Source: Erythrobacter sp. UBA1916 (GTDB lineage Bacteria; Pseudomonadota; Alphaproteobacteria; Sphingomonadales; Sphingomonadaceae). Taken from it: a DNA stretch of 64,000 bases. Both the position numbers and the translations under genes were made by a program. The stretch covers positions 134,773 through 198,772 of the forward strand of contig DDFY01000004.1 of assembly GCA_002337385.1 (NCBI GenBank). Direction: 5' to 3'. Under the pieces are notes generated by a model. The model was not told the origin of the DNA. It did not search any database and saw only the letters and a list, made by a program, of their open reading frames with translations. Numbering within the stretch: position 1 is the stretch's first letter; each line of letters starts with the position of its first letter. Of this stretch, positions 8,191 through 17,193 are shown piece by piece.

Positions 8191-8997
8191 ATGAGTACTG
8201 GTGGCGATGATCGGAACTTGAGCGGCGCCTCCGATCAGTCGGGCAGCGAGAATGACGCAAGCCCGACCGGAGGCGAAATCGCACCTGAGCAAACTACCGT
8301 CGAATCGACTGGCGAGCCCAGCGAGGATGGTGCTCCCGAACAGCCGTTGATGATCGACGATATGGACGAGCGGCTGCCGTGGCTCGAATCGGACGAGGAC
8401 TATGACGAGGGTGGGGTCGATGTTGGTCGGCTGGTGGCGCTCGTGGTGGTGGCGCTGGCTGCGCTGCTCGGCCTGCTTGCCCTGCTGTGGTTCCTTTCGC
8501 AGCCCGCTGACGATGGTGAGAAACTGCCCGAAGGCAGCACGATCGAGGCTCCTGATGAGCCCTACCGTACCGCGCCCGACGATCCCGGCGGGACCGAGGT
8601 GGCAGGCACCGGCGACATGAGCTTCGAAGTCGGCGAAGGCCAGAGCCGCGATTCGCAACTCGCAAGCAGCGACAACGCAACTCCGAGCCTCGATCGCACG
8701 CAGGGCGAGGGGACGGCAACGGCTACCCCGACACCGACGCCTTCTGCGACCAGCAGTGTCAGCGGTGTGCCGATCCAGGTTGCCGCCTATTCCAACCGCA
8801 AGCGCGCGGAAGAGGGCTGGGTCGATGTGCGCAACCGCTACGAAGCGCTCAGCGGCCTCAAGCACCGGATCGAGGAAGCCGTGGTTGACGGAGCGACCGT
8901 CTATCGCCTGCAGGCGATGGCCAGCTCCAGCGCGGCTGCCGAGGAGGCGTGCCGTTCGGTCCGCGCCGCTGGCGGCGACTGCCAGGTAAAGCGCTAA
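8191..8997 (+). CDS. SPOR domain-containing membrane protein
   Basis: 268 residues. An acidic, Ser/Gly-rich cytoplasmic tail (about 1-72) precedes one transmembrane helix (LVALVVVALAALLGLLALLW, about 77-100). A long acidic/Thr-Pro periplasmic linker follows, and a SPOR domain ends the chain (VPIQVAAYSNRKRAEEG..., about residues 190-268). SPOR domains bind glycan strands stripped of stem peptides at the division septum. It is sandwiched between argS and nagZ, an order that I associate with Sphingomonadales. A role in septal peptidoglycan sensing is inferred. Two Cys in the SPOR domain (EACRSVRAAGGDCQ) recall the disulfide of FtsN-type SPOR domains. Confidence 0.88.
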   Translation: MSTGGDDRNLSGASDQSGSENDASPTGGEIAPEQTTVESTGEPSEDGAPEQPLMIDDMDERLPWLESDEDYDEGGVDVGRLVALVVVALAALLGLLALLWFLSQPADDGEKLPEGSTIEAPDEPYRTAPDDPGGTEVAGTGDMSFEVGEGQSRDSQLASSDNATPSLDRTQGEGTATATPTPTPSATSSVSGVPIQVAAYSNRKRAEEGWVDVRNRYEALSGLKHRIEEAVVDGATVYRLQAMASSSAAAEEACRSVRAAGGDCQVKR

Positions 8998-9005
8998 GCA
9001 AGTTA

Positions 9006-9029
9006 CGGGCGGGGATTTTTCCCCGCCCG
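9006..9029 (+). terminator. Hairpin after the SPOR gene, possible terminator or attenuator
   Basis: Perfect 9-bp stem CGGGCGGGG / CCCCGCCCG around an ATTTTT loop, 8 bp after the SPOR stop and 45 bp before nagZ. There is no T tract behind the stem, so it may only weaken read-through or stabilise the upstream mRNA end. Confidence 0.45.
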
Positions 9030-9074
9030 CACCGCCTGCCCACTTGCCCAAAAGCGCGCTTTCGTGCGTAAGCT

Positions 9075-10097
9075 ATGGGCATGATCCCGGCTATCTTCGG
9101 CTGTTCCGGTCTTACCCTGACCGATGACGAGCGCGCTTTCTTCCGCGAATGCGACCCGGCGGGCTACATCCTGTTCGGGCGCAACGTGGGCAATCGCGAA
9201 CAGGTGCGTGCGCTGACCGGCGAGTTGCGCGCACTGCACGGGCGCGACCATTTGCTGATCTCGATTGATCAGGAAGGCGGACGCGTGGCGCGGATGACGC
9301 CGCCCACCTGGACCGCTTTCCCGCCCGGTGCCCGGTTTGCCGAACTGTATCAGCTGGCCCCCGCCAGCGCGATCGAGGCCGCGCGCGCCAATGCCGAGGC
9401 GCTGGCGCTCGATCTTGCCGAGGTCGGCATCACGGTCGACTATCTGCCCTTGCTCGACGTGCGGCAGGAAGGCACGCACGACGTGATCGGCGACCGCGCG
9501 CTGGGCAGCGAACCGATGCAGGTGGCGGCGCTTGGCCGGGCAGTGCTCGATGGCCTTGCGCGCGGCGGGGTGACCGGCTGCGTCAAGCATATGCCGGGCC
9601 ATGGCCGCGCTACGGTCGACAGCCACAAGGATTTGCCGGTGGTGGAGGCGAGCGCCGAGGAGCTGGAGCGTGACCTCGCACCGTTCCGCAGCCTGGCCGA
9701 TGCGCCGATCGGGATGTCGGCACACATCCGTTACATGGCGTGGGACGCGGACAATCCTGCCACGCTTTCGCGCACGGTGATTGACGAGATCATTCGCGGC
9801 GAAATCGGCTTTTCCGGCCTGCTGCTGACCGACGATATCGACATGGAGGCGCTTTACGGGAGCGTGCCCGAACGCTCCGAACGCGCGATTGCGGCGGGCT
9901 GCGATGTGGTGCTCAACTGCTGGGCCAAGATGGATGACATGGTCGGCACTGCCGAGCGCCTGCCCGCTATCTCGGATGCGGCGCGTGGACGGCTCGATGC
10001 GGCGCTGGCCGTGCCGCAGGTGGCTGACTTTGCGCGTCGTGAAGACTTGCTGGCAAAGCGCGACAGCCTGCTGGCGCTCGCCGAGGAGCGGGCATGA
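9075..10097 (+). CDS. nagZ: beta-N-acetylhexosaminidase NagZ (GH3)
   Basis: 340 residues. Cytosolic GH3 enzyme that removes GlcNAc from anhydro-muropeptides during cell-wall recycling. The family signature KHMPGHGRATVDSHKDLP contains the loop His of the acid/base dyad, and the nucleophile Asp lies in LLLTDDIDMEAL. No signal peptide, as expected. Its stop overlaps the scpA start (ATGA). Confidence 0.95.
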   Translation: MGMIPAIFGCSGLTLTDDERAFFRECDPAGYILFGRNVGNREQVRALTGELRALHGRDHLLISIDQEGGRVARMTPPTWTAFPPGARFAELYQLAPASAIEAARANAEALALDLAEVGITVDYLPLLDVRQEGTHDVIGDRALGSEPMQVAALGRAVLDGLARGGVTGCVKHMPGHGRATVDSHKDLPVVEASAEELERDLAPFRSLADAPIGMSAHIRYMAWDADNPATLSRTVIDEIIRGEIGFSGLLLTDDIDMEALYGSVPERSERAIAAGCDVVLNCWAKMDDMVGTAERLPAISDAARGRLDAALAVPQVADFARREDLLAKRDSLLALAEERA

Positions 10098-10894
10098 GCG
10101 AACCGGGAGCCGCGAATGCTTCGCCTGCCGATGACGACTGGGCCGGCCCCGCTGCTCCGAGCGCGCATGACGAGGACGCGCTCTACCTCGAACTCGATGG
10201 CTGGGAAGGCCCGCTTGACCTGCTGCTCGATCTGGCGCGGAGGCAGAAGGTCGATCTGAAGGCCATTTCGATCCTCGAACTGGTTGATCAGTACATCGCC
10301 TATATCGAGCAGGCCGAAGCGCTGAAGCTGGAGATCGCCGCCGACTACCTCGTGATGGCCTCGTGGCTGGCCTATCTCAAGAGCGCGCTGCTGCTCCCAC
10401 GCGAGGAGCAGGAAGACCCGAGCCCTGAGGAACTGGCGCTCAGGCTGCAGCTGCGGCTGCAACGGCTGGGCGCGATGCGCGAGGCGGCAGCGCGGCTCAT
10501 GGCGGGCGACCGGCTAGGCCGCGACGTTTTCGCGCGCGGTGCACCGGAAGGGCTGCGGGTGCTCACCAAAAGCGCCTGGAGCTGCGACTGGTACGATCTC
10601 ATCAACGCCTATGGCCAGATCAAGCTGCGCAACGAACCAGCGGTGCACATGGTCCGCGAACGCCCGGTGATGAGCCTCGATACGGCGATTGAGCGCGTCG
10701 CCGCCATGCTCGGGGTGACACGCGACTGGCTTGAACTGCGTAGTTTTCTGCCCGCCCAGGCCGATCCGCGCCTGAAGCGCTCGGCGCTGGCCTCCAGCTT
10801 TGTCGCCGCGCTGGAGCTTGCGCGCACGGGGCGGGCGGAACTGCGGCAGGAGGCGACCTACGGCCCGCTCCATCTGCGCCGGATGGTGTCATGA
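10094..10894 (+). CDS. scpA: segregation and condensation protein A
   Basis: 266-residue kleisin subunit that bridges the SMC dimer in the bacterial condensin. The conserved N-terminal FEGPLDLLLDLARRQKVDL-type motif is here WEGPLDLLLDLARRQKVDL (about residues 36-54), and the winged-helix C-terminus is present. A 30-residue acidic/Ala leader is extra. Overlaps nagZ and scpB by 4 bp at each end, so the three are translationally coupled. Confidence 0.94.
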   Translation: MSEPGAANASPADDDWAGPAAPSAHDEDALYLELDGWEGPLDLLLDLARRQKVDLKAISILELVDQYIAYIEQAEALKLEIAADYLVMASWLAYLKSALLLPREEQEDPSPEELALRLQLRLQRLGAMREAAARLMAGDRLGRDVFARGAPEGLRVLTKSAWSCDWYDLINAYGQIKLRNEPAVHMVRERPVMSLDTAIERVAAMLGVTRDWLELRSFLPAQADPRLKRSALASSFVAALELARTGRAELRQEATYGPLHLRRMVS

Positions 10895-11505
10895 GCGATT
10901 CGCCCCCTCCCGACGACTTGGTGCGCGCGGTCGAGGCTTGCCTGTTCGCGGCGGAAGAGCCGCTGACCAAGGATCAGATTTCCACCCACCTCGAAGGCGC
11001 AGCGGTCGGCGCGGCGCTGGCCGAGCTGGCCGATCACTATGCTGAGCGCGGCGTGCGGCTGGTCGAGCGGGGCGGGCGCTGGCAATTCCAGACCGCGCCC
11101 GATCTTGCCCACCTGCTGCGGCGCGAGCGCGAGCAGGTCCGCCGCCTGAGTCGCGCCGCCACCGAGGTGCTTGCCATCGTCGCCTATCACGAGCCGGTCA
11201 GCCGCGCCGAGATCGAGGCGATCCGCGGGGTGCAGACCTCTTCGGGCACGCTCGACGTGTTGATGGAGGCGGGCTGGGTGCGCTCGGTGGGGCGGCGCGA
11301 GGTGCCGGGGCGGCCGCTGATCTATGCCACGACGCCTGAATTCCTCAGCCACTTCGGCCTTGCCAGCCGCCGCGATCTGCCCGGCATCGACGAGCTGAAG
11401 GCCGCGGGCCTGCTCGATCCGGTCGACGAGGCCTATAACGAGATGATGGCCTTTGACGACGATGGGGATGAAGGCAGCGAGAAGGACGAGGATTCTTCGT
11501 CCTGA
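10891..11505 (+). CDS. scpB: segregation and condensation protein B
   Basis: 204 residues with two winged-helix domains. Diagnostic segments are VEACLFAAEEPLT at the start, LSRAATEVLAIVAYHEPVSRAEIEAIRG in the centre and GRPLIYATTPEFLSHFGL near the end. Binds ScpA in the condensin complex. The acidic C-terminal tail (DDDGDEGSEKDEDSSS) is not part of the fold. Overlaps scpA by 4 bp. Confidence 0.95.
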   Translation: MSDSPPPDDLVRAVEACLFAAEEPLTKDQISTHLEGAAVGAALAELADHYAERGVRLVERGGRWQFQTAPDLAHLLRREREQVRRLSRAATEVLAIVAYHEPVSRAEIEAIRGVQTSSGTLDVLMEAGWVRSVGRREVPGRPLIYATTPEFLSHFGLASRRDLPGIDELKAAGLLDPVDEAYNEMMAFDDDGDEGSEKDEDSSS

Positions 11506-11578
11506 CCGCTTGCGGCGCTGGCCATGCGGCTTTCGGCTCCCTATAAGAGAGAGCGTCCTCTAACCGAAGAGTAGTGTC

Positions 11579-11821
11579 ATGGGTCTTAGTGTCTGGCAGA
11601 TTGCCATCATCGCCGTTGTCGTGCTCGTCCTGTTCGGGCGTGGCCGCATTTCCGAAATGATGGGGGATTTCGGCAAGGGCATTTCCAGCTTCAAGAAGGG
11701 CATGAGCGAAGACGTCGACCAGCCGGCTGAAAAGCCTGCCGGCCAGATCGGTGCGCCTTCCGCCGATAGCGCCGGGGAACCGGTCGACAGTGCCAAGGCG
11801 ACCGACAAGACCGCTTCCTGA
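11579..11821 (+). CDS. tatA: Sec-independent translocase subunit TatA
   Basis: 80 residues: an N-terminal transmembrane helix (WQIAIIAVVVLVLFGRGRI), the FGRG hinge and an amphipathic helix (MMGDFGKGISSFKKGM), followed by a disordered tail. This is the pore-forming subunit of twin-arginine export of folded proteins. First of three consecutive tat genes. The 73 bp before it contain a weak dyad (TTCGG at 11532 and CCGAA at 11564 around AGAG...CTCT) that could be a scpB terminator or a leader structure. Confidence 0.95.
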   Translation: MGLSVWQIAIIAVVVLVLFGRGRISEMMGDFGKGISSFKKGMSEDVDQPAEKPAGQIGAPSADSAGEPVDSAKATDKTAS

Positions 11822-11850
11822 TTCGAGAAGCGGCATGAAGGTCCGCTGAC

Positions 11851-12264
11851 ATGTTCGACATTGGTGCTGCAGAACTGCTCGTCATCGTCATTGTGGCGGT
11901 GATCGTGATCGGTCCCAAGGACCTGCCGCTGGCCATGCGCACGGCAGGCCGGTGGATCGGCAAGATGCGCAAGATTTCCAGCCATTTCCGCAGCGGTATC
12001 GACACTATGGTGCGCGAGGCCGAGCTGGAGGACATGGAGAAGAAGTGGAAAGAGCAGAACGCCCGGATCATGCGTGAGCATCCGCAAGGCGGCCCCAAGG
12101 AGATGGAGCCGACCGGCGCCTATCCGCCCCCTGCACAAACACCAGCACCAGCACCTGTTCCCGCTGAAGGCTCGGCGGAAAGCGCGAAGCCGGTGGATTC
12201 TGCGCCTGTATCGGCTCCTGCGCCCACGACGGACAGCACCATGAAGCCAGGCGATCAGACCTGA
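11851..12264 (+). CDS. tatB: Sec-independent translocase subunit TatB
   Basis: 137 residues. MFDIGAAELLVIVIVAVIVIGPKDLP is the TatB hallmark with the IGP(K)DLP hinge, followed by an amphipathic helix and a charged coiled segment (REAELEDMEKKWKEQNARI). A Pro/Ala-rich tail ends the chain. TatB receives twin-arginine signal peptides with TatC. 2 bp from tatC. Confidence 0.95.
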   Translation: MFDIGAAELLVIVIVAVIVIGPKDLPLAMRTAGRWIGKMRKISSHFRSGIDTMVREAELEDMEKKWKEQNARIMREHPQGGPKEMEPTGAYPPPAQTPAPAPVPAEGSAESAKPVDSAPVSAPAPTTDSTMKPGDQT

Positions 12265-12266
12265 TC

Positions 12267-13121
12267 ATGGCATTTTCGATCAAGGATCTCGACGAATCGC
12301 AGGCTCCGCTGCTCGAACACCTGATCGAGCTGCGTGGGCGGCTTGTGCGCGCGCTGATCGCGTTCTGCATTGCCTTTGCGATTTGCTTCTACTTTGCCGA
12401 TCCGATTCTCGGCTTCCTGATCCAGCCGCTGAAAAACGCCTTCCCCGATGGCGAAGGCCAGCTGATCTTCACTAAGCTTTACGAGGTCTTCTTCGTGGAG
12501 CTGAAGGTGGCAGTGTTCGCCGGGTTCTGCCTTAGCTTCCCGGTCATCGCCAACCAGCTTTGGGCCTTCGTGGCACCGGGGCTCTATGCGCGTGAGAAGA
12601 AGGCCTTCCTGCCCTTTCTCATCGCCACCCCCGTGCTGTTCACCATGGGCGCGGCGCTCGCTTACTATGTGGTGATGCCGACGGCCTTCACCTGGTTCCT
12701 CGGCTTCGAGGGCGAGGCGGGTGGCCTGAAGATCGAGGCGCTGCCGAGCGCGAACGAATATCTCTCGCTGGTGATGCAGTTCATCCTCGCTTTCGGGGCG
12801 AGCTTCCTGCTGCCGGTGCTGCTGATGCTGCTGCACACGGCGGGCATTCTGGAGCGGGCACAGCTGGCCAAGGCGCGGCGCTATGTCATCGTGGCGGTGT
12901 TCGCCTTGTCTGCGATCATCACGCCGCCCGATCCCGGCTCGCAGCTGTTGCTGGCGGTTCCGCTGATAATCCTGTTCGAGGGCTCGCTGTTGCTGATGCG
13001 CATCGTGGAGAAGAAGCGCGTGGCGGAGGATGACGCGGAACCCGAGGAGAGCGCCACTCCAACGCCAGCCGCGAGCGCCGAGCAAGCGCCCCCCGAATTC
13101 GGCGACCGCGACCTCCAGTAA
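12267..13121 (+). CDS. tatC: Sec-independent translocase subunit TatC
   Basis: 284-residue polytopic protein with six predicted helices. The cytoplasmic N-terminus has the LLEHLIELRGRLVRAL motif, including the conserved Glu used in signal-peptide recognition, and the first periplasmic loop has FTKLYEVFFVELKVA. This is the core receptor of the Tat translocase. Last gene of the tatABC unit; converges with the amidohydrolase gene 10 bp away. Confidence 0.96.
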   Translation: MAFSIKDLDESQAPLLEHLIELRGRLVRALIAFCIAFAICFYFADPILGFLIQPLKNAFPDGEGQLIFTKLYEVFFVELKVAVFAGFCLSFPVIANQLWAFVAPGLYAREKKAFLPFLIATPVLFTMGAALAYYVVMPTAFTWFLGFEGEAGGLKIEALPSANEYLSLVMQFILAFGASFLLPVLLMLLHTAGILERAQLAKARRYVIVAVFALSAIITPPDPGSQLLLAVPLIILFEGSLLLMRIVEKKRVAEDDAEPEESATPTPAASAEQAPPEFGDRDLQ

Positions 13122-13131
13122 ATAGCGCGGC

Positions 13132-14784
13132 TTATTGCGCGGGGAACACGCGGCGGCCGGCCACCCAGGTCTGCAGCACGCGGGTGTTGCGCAGCCGTTC
13201 GGGTGAGGTCAGCAGCGGATCGTTGTCGAGCACCACGAAGTCGGCGCGTTCACCCACTTGCAGACCGCCGAAGCGCCCCTCGGCAAATCCGGCATAGGCC
13301 CCGGCAGCGGTATAGGCGGCCAGCGCCTGCTCGCGGGTGAGGCGTTGCTCGGACATCCAGCCGCCTGCCGGTTCGCCCGCCGCATCCTGCCGCGAGATCG
13401 CCGTGGCCAGGCCTGCCATCACATCGACCGGCTCGACCGGTGCATCGCTCCCGAAAGCAAGCACAGCGCCTGCCTCGGCAATCGAGCGCCAGGCATAGGC
13501 CCCCGCCAGCCGCTCCGGCCCGAGCCGCGCTTCCGTCATCAGCCGGTCAGATGCCATGTGGACCGGTTGCATCGAGGCGATCACGTCATGCTTGCCGAAC
13601 CGGGCGATATCCGCCGGGTCCACGATCTGCGCGTGCTCGATGCGCCAGCGCCGCTCGCCCGGATATTCGGCGGCGAGTTCGTCGATGGCGGTCAGCGCCT
13701 CGTCATTGGCCGCATCGCCGATCGCGTGGATGGCGACCTGGAACTCGTCCAGCGAGGCGCGGCTCATGATGTTGCGCAGCTGGGTGCCGGTGATCACGTC
13801 GATCCCCGAGTTCCCGGGATCGTCGGCGTAGGGGGCTTTCAGGCGCGCGCCGCGCGAACCGAGTGCGCCATCGAGCCAGACCTTGATCCCGCCCATGCGC
13901 AGCCGGTCGTCATAGAGCCACAGGGTCGGCCCGGTGCCGCCGATCAGCAGCATCTCGCTGAGGTCGCCAGCATAGGCCATGATCCGCATCTGCAGCCAGC
14001 CGGCATCGCCCGCACGGCGATAGGTCATCCAGTCCGCAAGACTGGTACCCATGTCGGAGACTGCGGTAATTCCATGTTCGAAAAAGATTTTCTGCGCCGC
14101 GAACAGCGCTTGCTCGCGGTCTTCGGGCAGGGGCGGCGGCACGGCCTCGTCAACCGGGGTCATGGCCGCGTCGATCAGCACGCCCGCAGGCTGGCGGCCA
14201 TTGCCGAGACGCTCAATGCGCCCGCCTGCCGGGTCGCGCGTCTGCGCGTTGATCCCGGCGGCTTCGAGTGCGGCGGAGTTGGCCCACCCGGCATGGCCGT
14301 CCACCCGGCTCAGCCAGACCGGACGGTCGCCCACCACGGCGTCGATTTCGGCAGCGGTGGGGAAGCGGCCGAGGCCCCATTGCTCCTGATTCCAGCCGTG
14401 CCCGAGCAGCCAGGGCCGGTCGGGGTACTTCTGCGCATAGTCGGCGAGCAGGGCCAGCGCCTCGTCAAGCGAGCGCGTTTGCGACAGGTCGAGCGTCATC
14501 GTGCCGAGGCCGAGCGCCATCACATGGGCGTGGCTGTCGACAAAGCCGGGCACGACATGCGCGCCCTTCATGTCTTCGAGATAGTCGATATCGCCCTGCG
14601 GCCCGTCACCGAAGTCGAGCAGCTCGGTGATCCGGCCCTCGTCGTCGACCACCATGGCGGCAAAGCGATCTACCTTGCCATCGGCGGTGATCGAAATGCC
14701 GTCGACATTCTCGAACAGGGTATCGGCGAGAGCGGGGGAGGGCGCGAGGGCTAGCGCAGCCCCGACCAGCAGCAGGCGCTTCAT
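13132..14784 (-). CDS. secreted amidohydrolase (YtcJ-like, amidohydrolase 3 family)
   Basis: 550 residues with a clear signal peptide (MKRLLLVGAALALAPSPALA). The metal site HxH is in GFVDSHAHVMALG, further ligand His appear in VAIHAIGDA and RIEHAQIV, and the late Asp in LAFGSDAPVEP. This is the order of the YtcJ-like branch of the amidohydrolase superfamily. Substrate is not predictable; secreted relatives act on amides or cyclic amides. Its ATG overlaps the stop of the upstream dehydrogenase by 4 bp, so the two are coupled. Confidence 0.88.
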   Translation of the reverse strand: MKRLLLVGAALALAPSPALADTLFENVDGISITADGKVDRFAAMVVDDEGRITELLDFGDGPQGDIDYLEDMKGAHVVPGFVDSHAHVMALGLGTMTLDLSQTRSLDEALALLADYAQKYPDRPWLLGHGWNQEQWGLGRFPTAAEIDAVVGDRPVWLSRVDGHAGWANSAALEAAGINAQTRDPAGGRIERLGNGRQPAGVLIDAAMTPVDEAVPPPLPEDREQALFAAQKIFFEHGITAVSDMGTSLADWMTYRRAGDAGWLQMRIMAYAGDLSEMLLIGGTGPTLWLYDDRLRMGGIKVWLDGALGSRGARLKAPYADDPGNSGIDVITGTQLRNIMSRASLDEFQVAIHAIGDAANDEALTAIDELAAEYPGERRWRIEHAQIVDPADIARFGKHDVIASMQPVHMASDRLMTEARLGPERLAGAYAWRSIAEAGAVLAFGSDAPVEPVDVMAGLATAISRQDAAGEPAGGWMSEQRLTREQALAAYTAAGAYAGFAEGRFGGLQVGERADFVVLDNDPLLTSPERLRNTRVLQTWVAGRRVFPAQ

Positions 14785-15671
14785 CGTTTGACCTCGGGCA
14801 GATGGCGGATCAGCGCGCTGGTATCCTGCCGCGCGCCCCCATCGGCTTGCACCTGCGCGTAAAACTGGTCGACCAGCGCGGTGATCGGCAGCGACAGGCC
14901 AGCGTCCTTCGCCTCGGCCAGCGCGATGGCGAGATCCTTGCGCATCCAGTCGATCGCGAAGCCGAAGTCGAATTCGCCCGCCGCCATCGTTGGCCAGCGG
15001 TTTTCCATCTGCCAGCTTTGCGCCGCGCCGCCGGAGATCGCTTCAAGCACCTTGTCCATCGCTAGCCCCTCGGCCTGCGCCAGTCGCACACCTTCGGACA
15101 GCCCGGCCAGCACGCCCGCAATGCAGACCTGATTGACGGCCTTGGTCGCCTGCCCTGCGCCCGCTGCACCGACATGGACGATGCGCGCGGCATAGGCCTC
15201 GATCACCGGCCGCGCCGTCGCCATAGCTGCGTCCGAGCCGCCGCACATGATCGAAAGCTTGCCGTTCTCCGCGCCTGCCTGTCCGCCTGATACGGGCGCA
15301 TCGAGTGCAAACACGCCGCGGCTTTCGGCCTCCTGCGCAATGGTGCGCGCAATCGCGGGTGAGACAGTGGTGTGATCGACGAACAACGCACCTTCGCGCA
15401 TGGCTTTGAGCGCGCCATCATCGCCCAGCATGACTGCGGCGAGATCGTCGTCGTTGCCGAGGCAGGCGAGCACCACGTCCTGCCCCCGTGCGGCCTCGGC
15501 GGGCGTGGCGGCGATGCTGGCGGCAAAGCCTTCGCTGGCGAGGTTTGCCTGCCAGGCTTCGGCGCGCGAAGCGGTGCGGTTGTAAACGGTGACCTGATGG
15601 CCGGCGCGGGCGAGGTGGGCAGCCATCGGCGCGCCCATCACGCCAAGGCCCAGAAAGGCGACTTTGCTCAT
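14781..15671 (-). CDS. NAD(P)-dependent beta-hydroxyacid dehydrogenase (3-hydroxyisobutyrate dehydrogenase-like)
   Basis: About 296 residues from the ATG at 15671 (MSKVAFLGLGVMGAPMAAHL); an upstream in-frame start would add only a poor leader. The Rossmann GLGVMG motif, the substrate-binding DAPVSGGQAGAENGKLSIM segment and the catalytic Lys in GQATKAVNQV identify the HIBADH/GLYR family, which oxidises or reduces short beta-hydroxy acids. Could be 3-hydroxyisobutyrate, tartronate semialdehyde or succinic semialdehyde; sequence alone does not decide. Upstream partner of the amidohydrolase. Confidence 0.88.
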   Translation of the reverse strand: MSKVAFLGLGVMGAPMAAHLARAGHQVTVYNRTASRAEAWQANLASEGFAASIAATPAEAARGQDVVLACLGNDDDLAAVMLGDDGALKAMREGALFVDHTTVSPAIARTIAQEAESRGVFALDAPVSGGQAGAENGKLSIMCGGSDAAMATARPVIEAYAARIVHVGAAGAGQATKAVNQVCIAGVLAGLSEGVRLAQAEGLAMDKVLEAISGGAAQSWQMENRWPTMAAGEFDFGFAIDWMRKDLAIALAEAKDAGLSLPITALVDQFYAQVQADGGARQDTSALIRHLPEVKR

Positions 15672-15772
15672 GCCCACAGCACTGCCGCGCTTCGCCGCGA
15701 TGCGCAATCTTTGCCGTGTCTCATAAGCTCACCTATTTCCTTTGGGGGCGGTTTCGGTCTAGGCGCTCCAGC

Positions 15773-17023
15773 ATGAACGAAAGCGCTACTGCAACCGACA
15801 ACGCCCTGACCATCGACACGATCCGCGCCGCAGCCGCCCGGATTGGTGACGCGGTGGTGCACACGCCCACGCTCTATTCGATAACGCTGTCGAAAATGAC
15901 CGGCGCGAACATCTGGCTCAAGTTCGAGAACCAGCAGTTCACCGCTGCCTACAAGGAGCGCGGCGCGCTCAACAAGCTGTTGCAGCTCGATCCGGCTGAC
16001 CTCAAGCGCGGCGTGATCACCGCTTCGGCGGGCAATCACTCGCAGGGCCTGTCATACCACGGCACCCGCCTCGGCGTGCCGGTCACCATCGTGATGCCGC
16101 GCACCACGCCCACGGTGAAGGTGATGCAGACCGAGAGCGTGGGCGGCAAGGTCGTGCTCGAAGGTGAGAACTTCGACGAGGCCTATGCCCATGCGCGCAA
16201 GCTGGAGGCCGAACTGGGCCTCACCTTCGTCCATCCGTTTGACGATCCGGCAGTGGCGGCAGGGCAGGGCACCGTGGCGCTGGAACTGTTTGCCGATGCA
16301 CCCGAGATCGATACGCTGGTGGTGCCCATCGGCGGCGGCGGGCTGATCTCCGGCATGGCCACCGTGGCCAAGGCCATCGCCGAGCAGGAAGACCGCCAGA
16401 TCGAAGTGATCGGCGTTCAGGCGCGGCTCTATCCGAGCATGTACGCCTGCACCAAGGGCGAGGACATGCCGAGCGGCGGCGACTCGCTGGCCGAGGGCAT
16501 TGCGGTGAAGGAGCCGGGCAAGTTCACCCGCGAAGTGGTGGCAAAGCTGGTCGACGACATCGTGCTGGTTGACGAGCCACACCTCGAAACGGCGGTGGCG
16601 CTGCTGCTGCAGATCGAAAAGACCGTGGTCGAGGGTGCAGGCGCGGCAGGGCTTGCCGCAGTGCTCGCCAACAAGGAGCGGTTTGCCGGGCGCAACATCG
16701 GCCTCGTCCTGTGCGGCGGCAATATCGACACTCGCCTGCTGGCCAATGTGCTGCTGCGCGATCTGGCCCGCTCGGGCCGCCTTGCGCGGCTGCGGATCAC
16801 CTTGCAGGACCGGCCCGGCTCGCTGATGAAGGTGATGCACGAATTTGCCGAGGCGAACGTCAATATCCTCGAAATCTCGCACCAGCGGATCTTCACCAAC
16901 CTGCCCGCGAAGGGCCTCGTCACCGATATCGAGTGCGAGGCGCGTGACAGCGTGCAGCTCGAAGCATTGGTCGCGCGGCTGACGGCAGAGGGCTATTCGG
17001 TTAGTCACGTCGAACTCAACTGA
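15773..17023 (+). CDS. ilvA: threonine ammonia-lyase with C-terminal ACT domain
   Basis: 416 residues from the ATG at 15773 (MNESATATDN). PLP enzyme that deaminates threonine to 2-oxobutyrate for isoleucine synthesis. The PLP lysine is in TAAYKERGALNKL, the glycine-rich phosphate loop is PIGGGGLISG, and a single ACT domain (RLRITLQDRPGSLMKVM..., about residues 340-416) ends the chain. That short layout is shared by the 'catabolic-type' enzymes, so feedback control by isoleucine or valine is uncertain. A 19-residue in-frame upstream extension from 15716 is not needed. Confidence 0.92.
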   Translation: MNESATATDNALTIDTIRAAAARIGDAVVHTPTLYSITLSKMTGANIWLKFENQQFTAAYKERGALNKLLQLDPADLKRGVITASAGNHSQGLSYHGTRLGVPVTIVMPRTTPTVKVMQTESVGGKVVLEGENFDEAYAHARKLEAELGLTFVHPFDDPAVAAGQGTVALELFADAPEIDTLVVPIGGGGLISGMATVAKAIAEQEDRQIEVIGVQARLYPSMYACTKGEDMPSGGDSLAEGIAVKEPGKFTREVVAKLVDDIVLVDEPHLETAVALLLQIEKTVVEGAGAAGLAAVLANKERFAGRNIGLVLCGGNIDTRLLANVLLRDLARSGRLARLRITLQDRPGSLMKVMHEFAEANVNILEISHQRIFTNLPAKGLVTDIECEARDSVQLEALVARLTAEGYSVSHVELN

Positions 17024-17095
17024 CCCGGAACGGGGCAACTTGCCCTTATTGGCCCGCTGTGGGCGCAAATAAACGCTACGCAGCGGGCTCAACAT

Positions 17096-17113
17096 GGTTA
17101 AAATGGTTTAACC
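17096..17113. promoter_or_regulatory. Perfect dyad upstream of bpt, operator candidate
   Basis: GGTTAAA-ATGG-TTTAACC: 7-bp arms with a 4-nt centre, 80 bp before the bpt start and 73 bp after the ilvA stop. The composition is far more AT-rich than its surroundings. A GC-rich inverted repeat just before it (GCCCGCTG at 17052-17059, CAGCGGGC at 17081-17088) may serve as the ilvA terminator, though it has no T tract. Confidence 0.4.
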
Positions 17114-17193
17114 GGGCGATTCCCCTCGGCATGGTCCGGTCTATCGGCGCTGTCAGGCGCCAGCCGCTGCCATGATAAGAGGATCGCCTCACA

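Noticed and set aside
13258..14754. 498-residue plus-strand frame
   Set aside because: Antisense to the amidohydrolase gene, which has signal peptide and metal-site motifs.
17098..17112. CtrA-box-like TTAA...TTAAC
   Set aside because: The spacer is 6 nt, not the 7 of CtrA full sites, and symmetry about the centre explains both half sites better.
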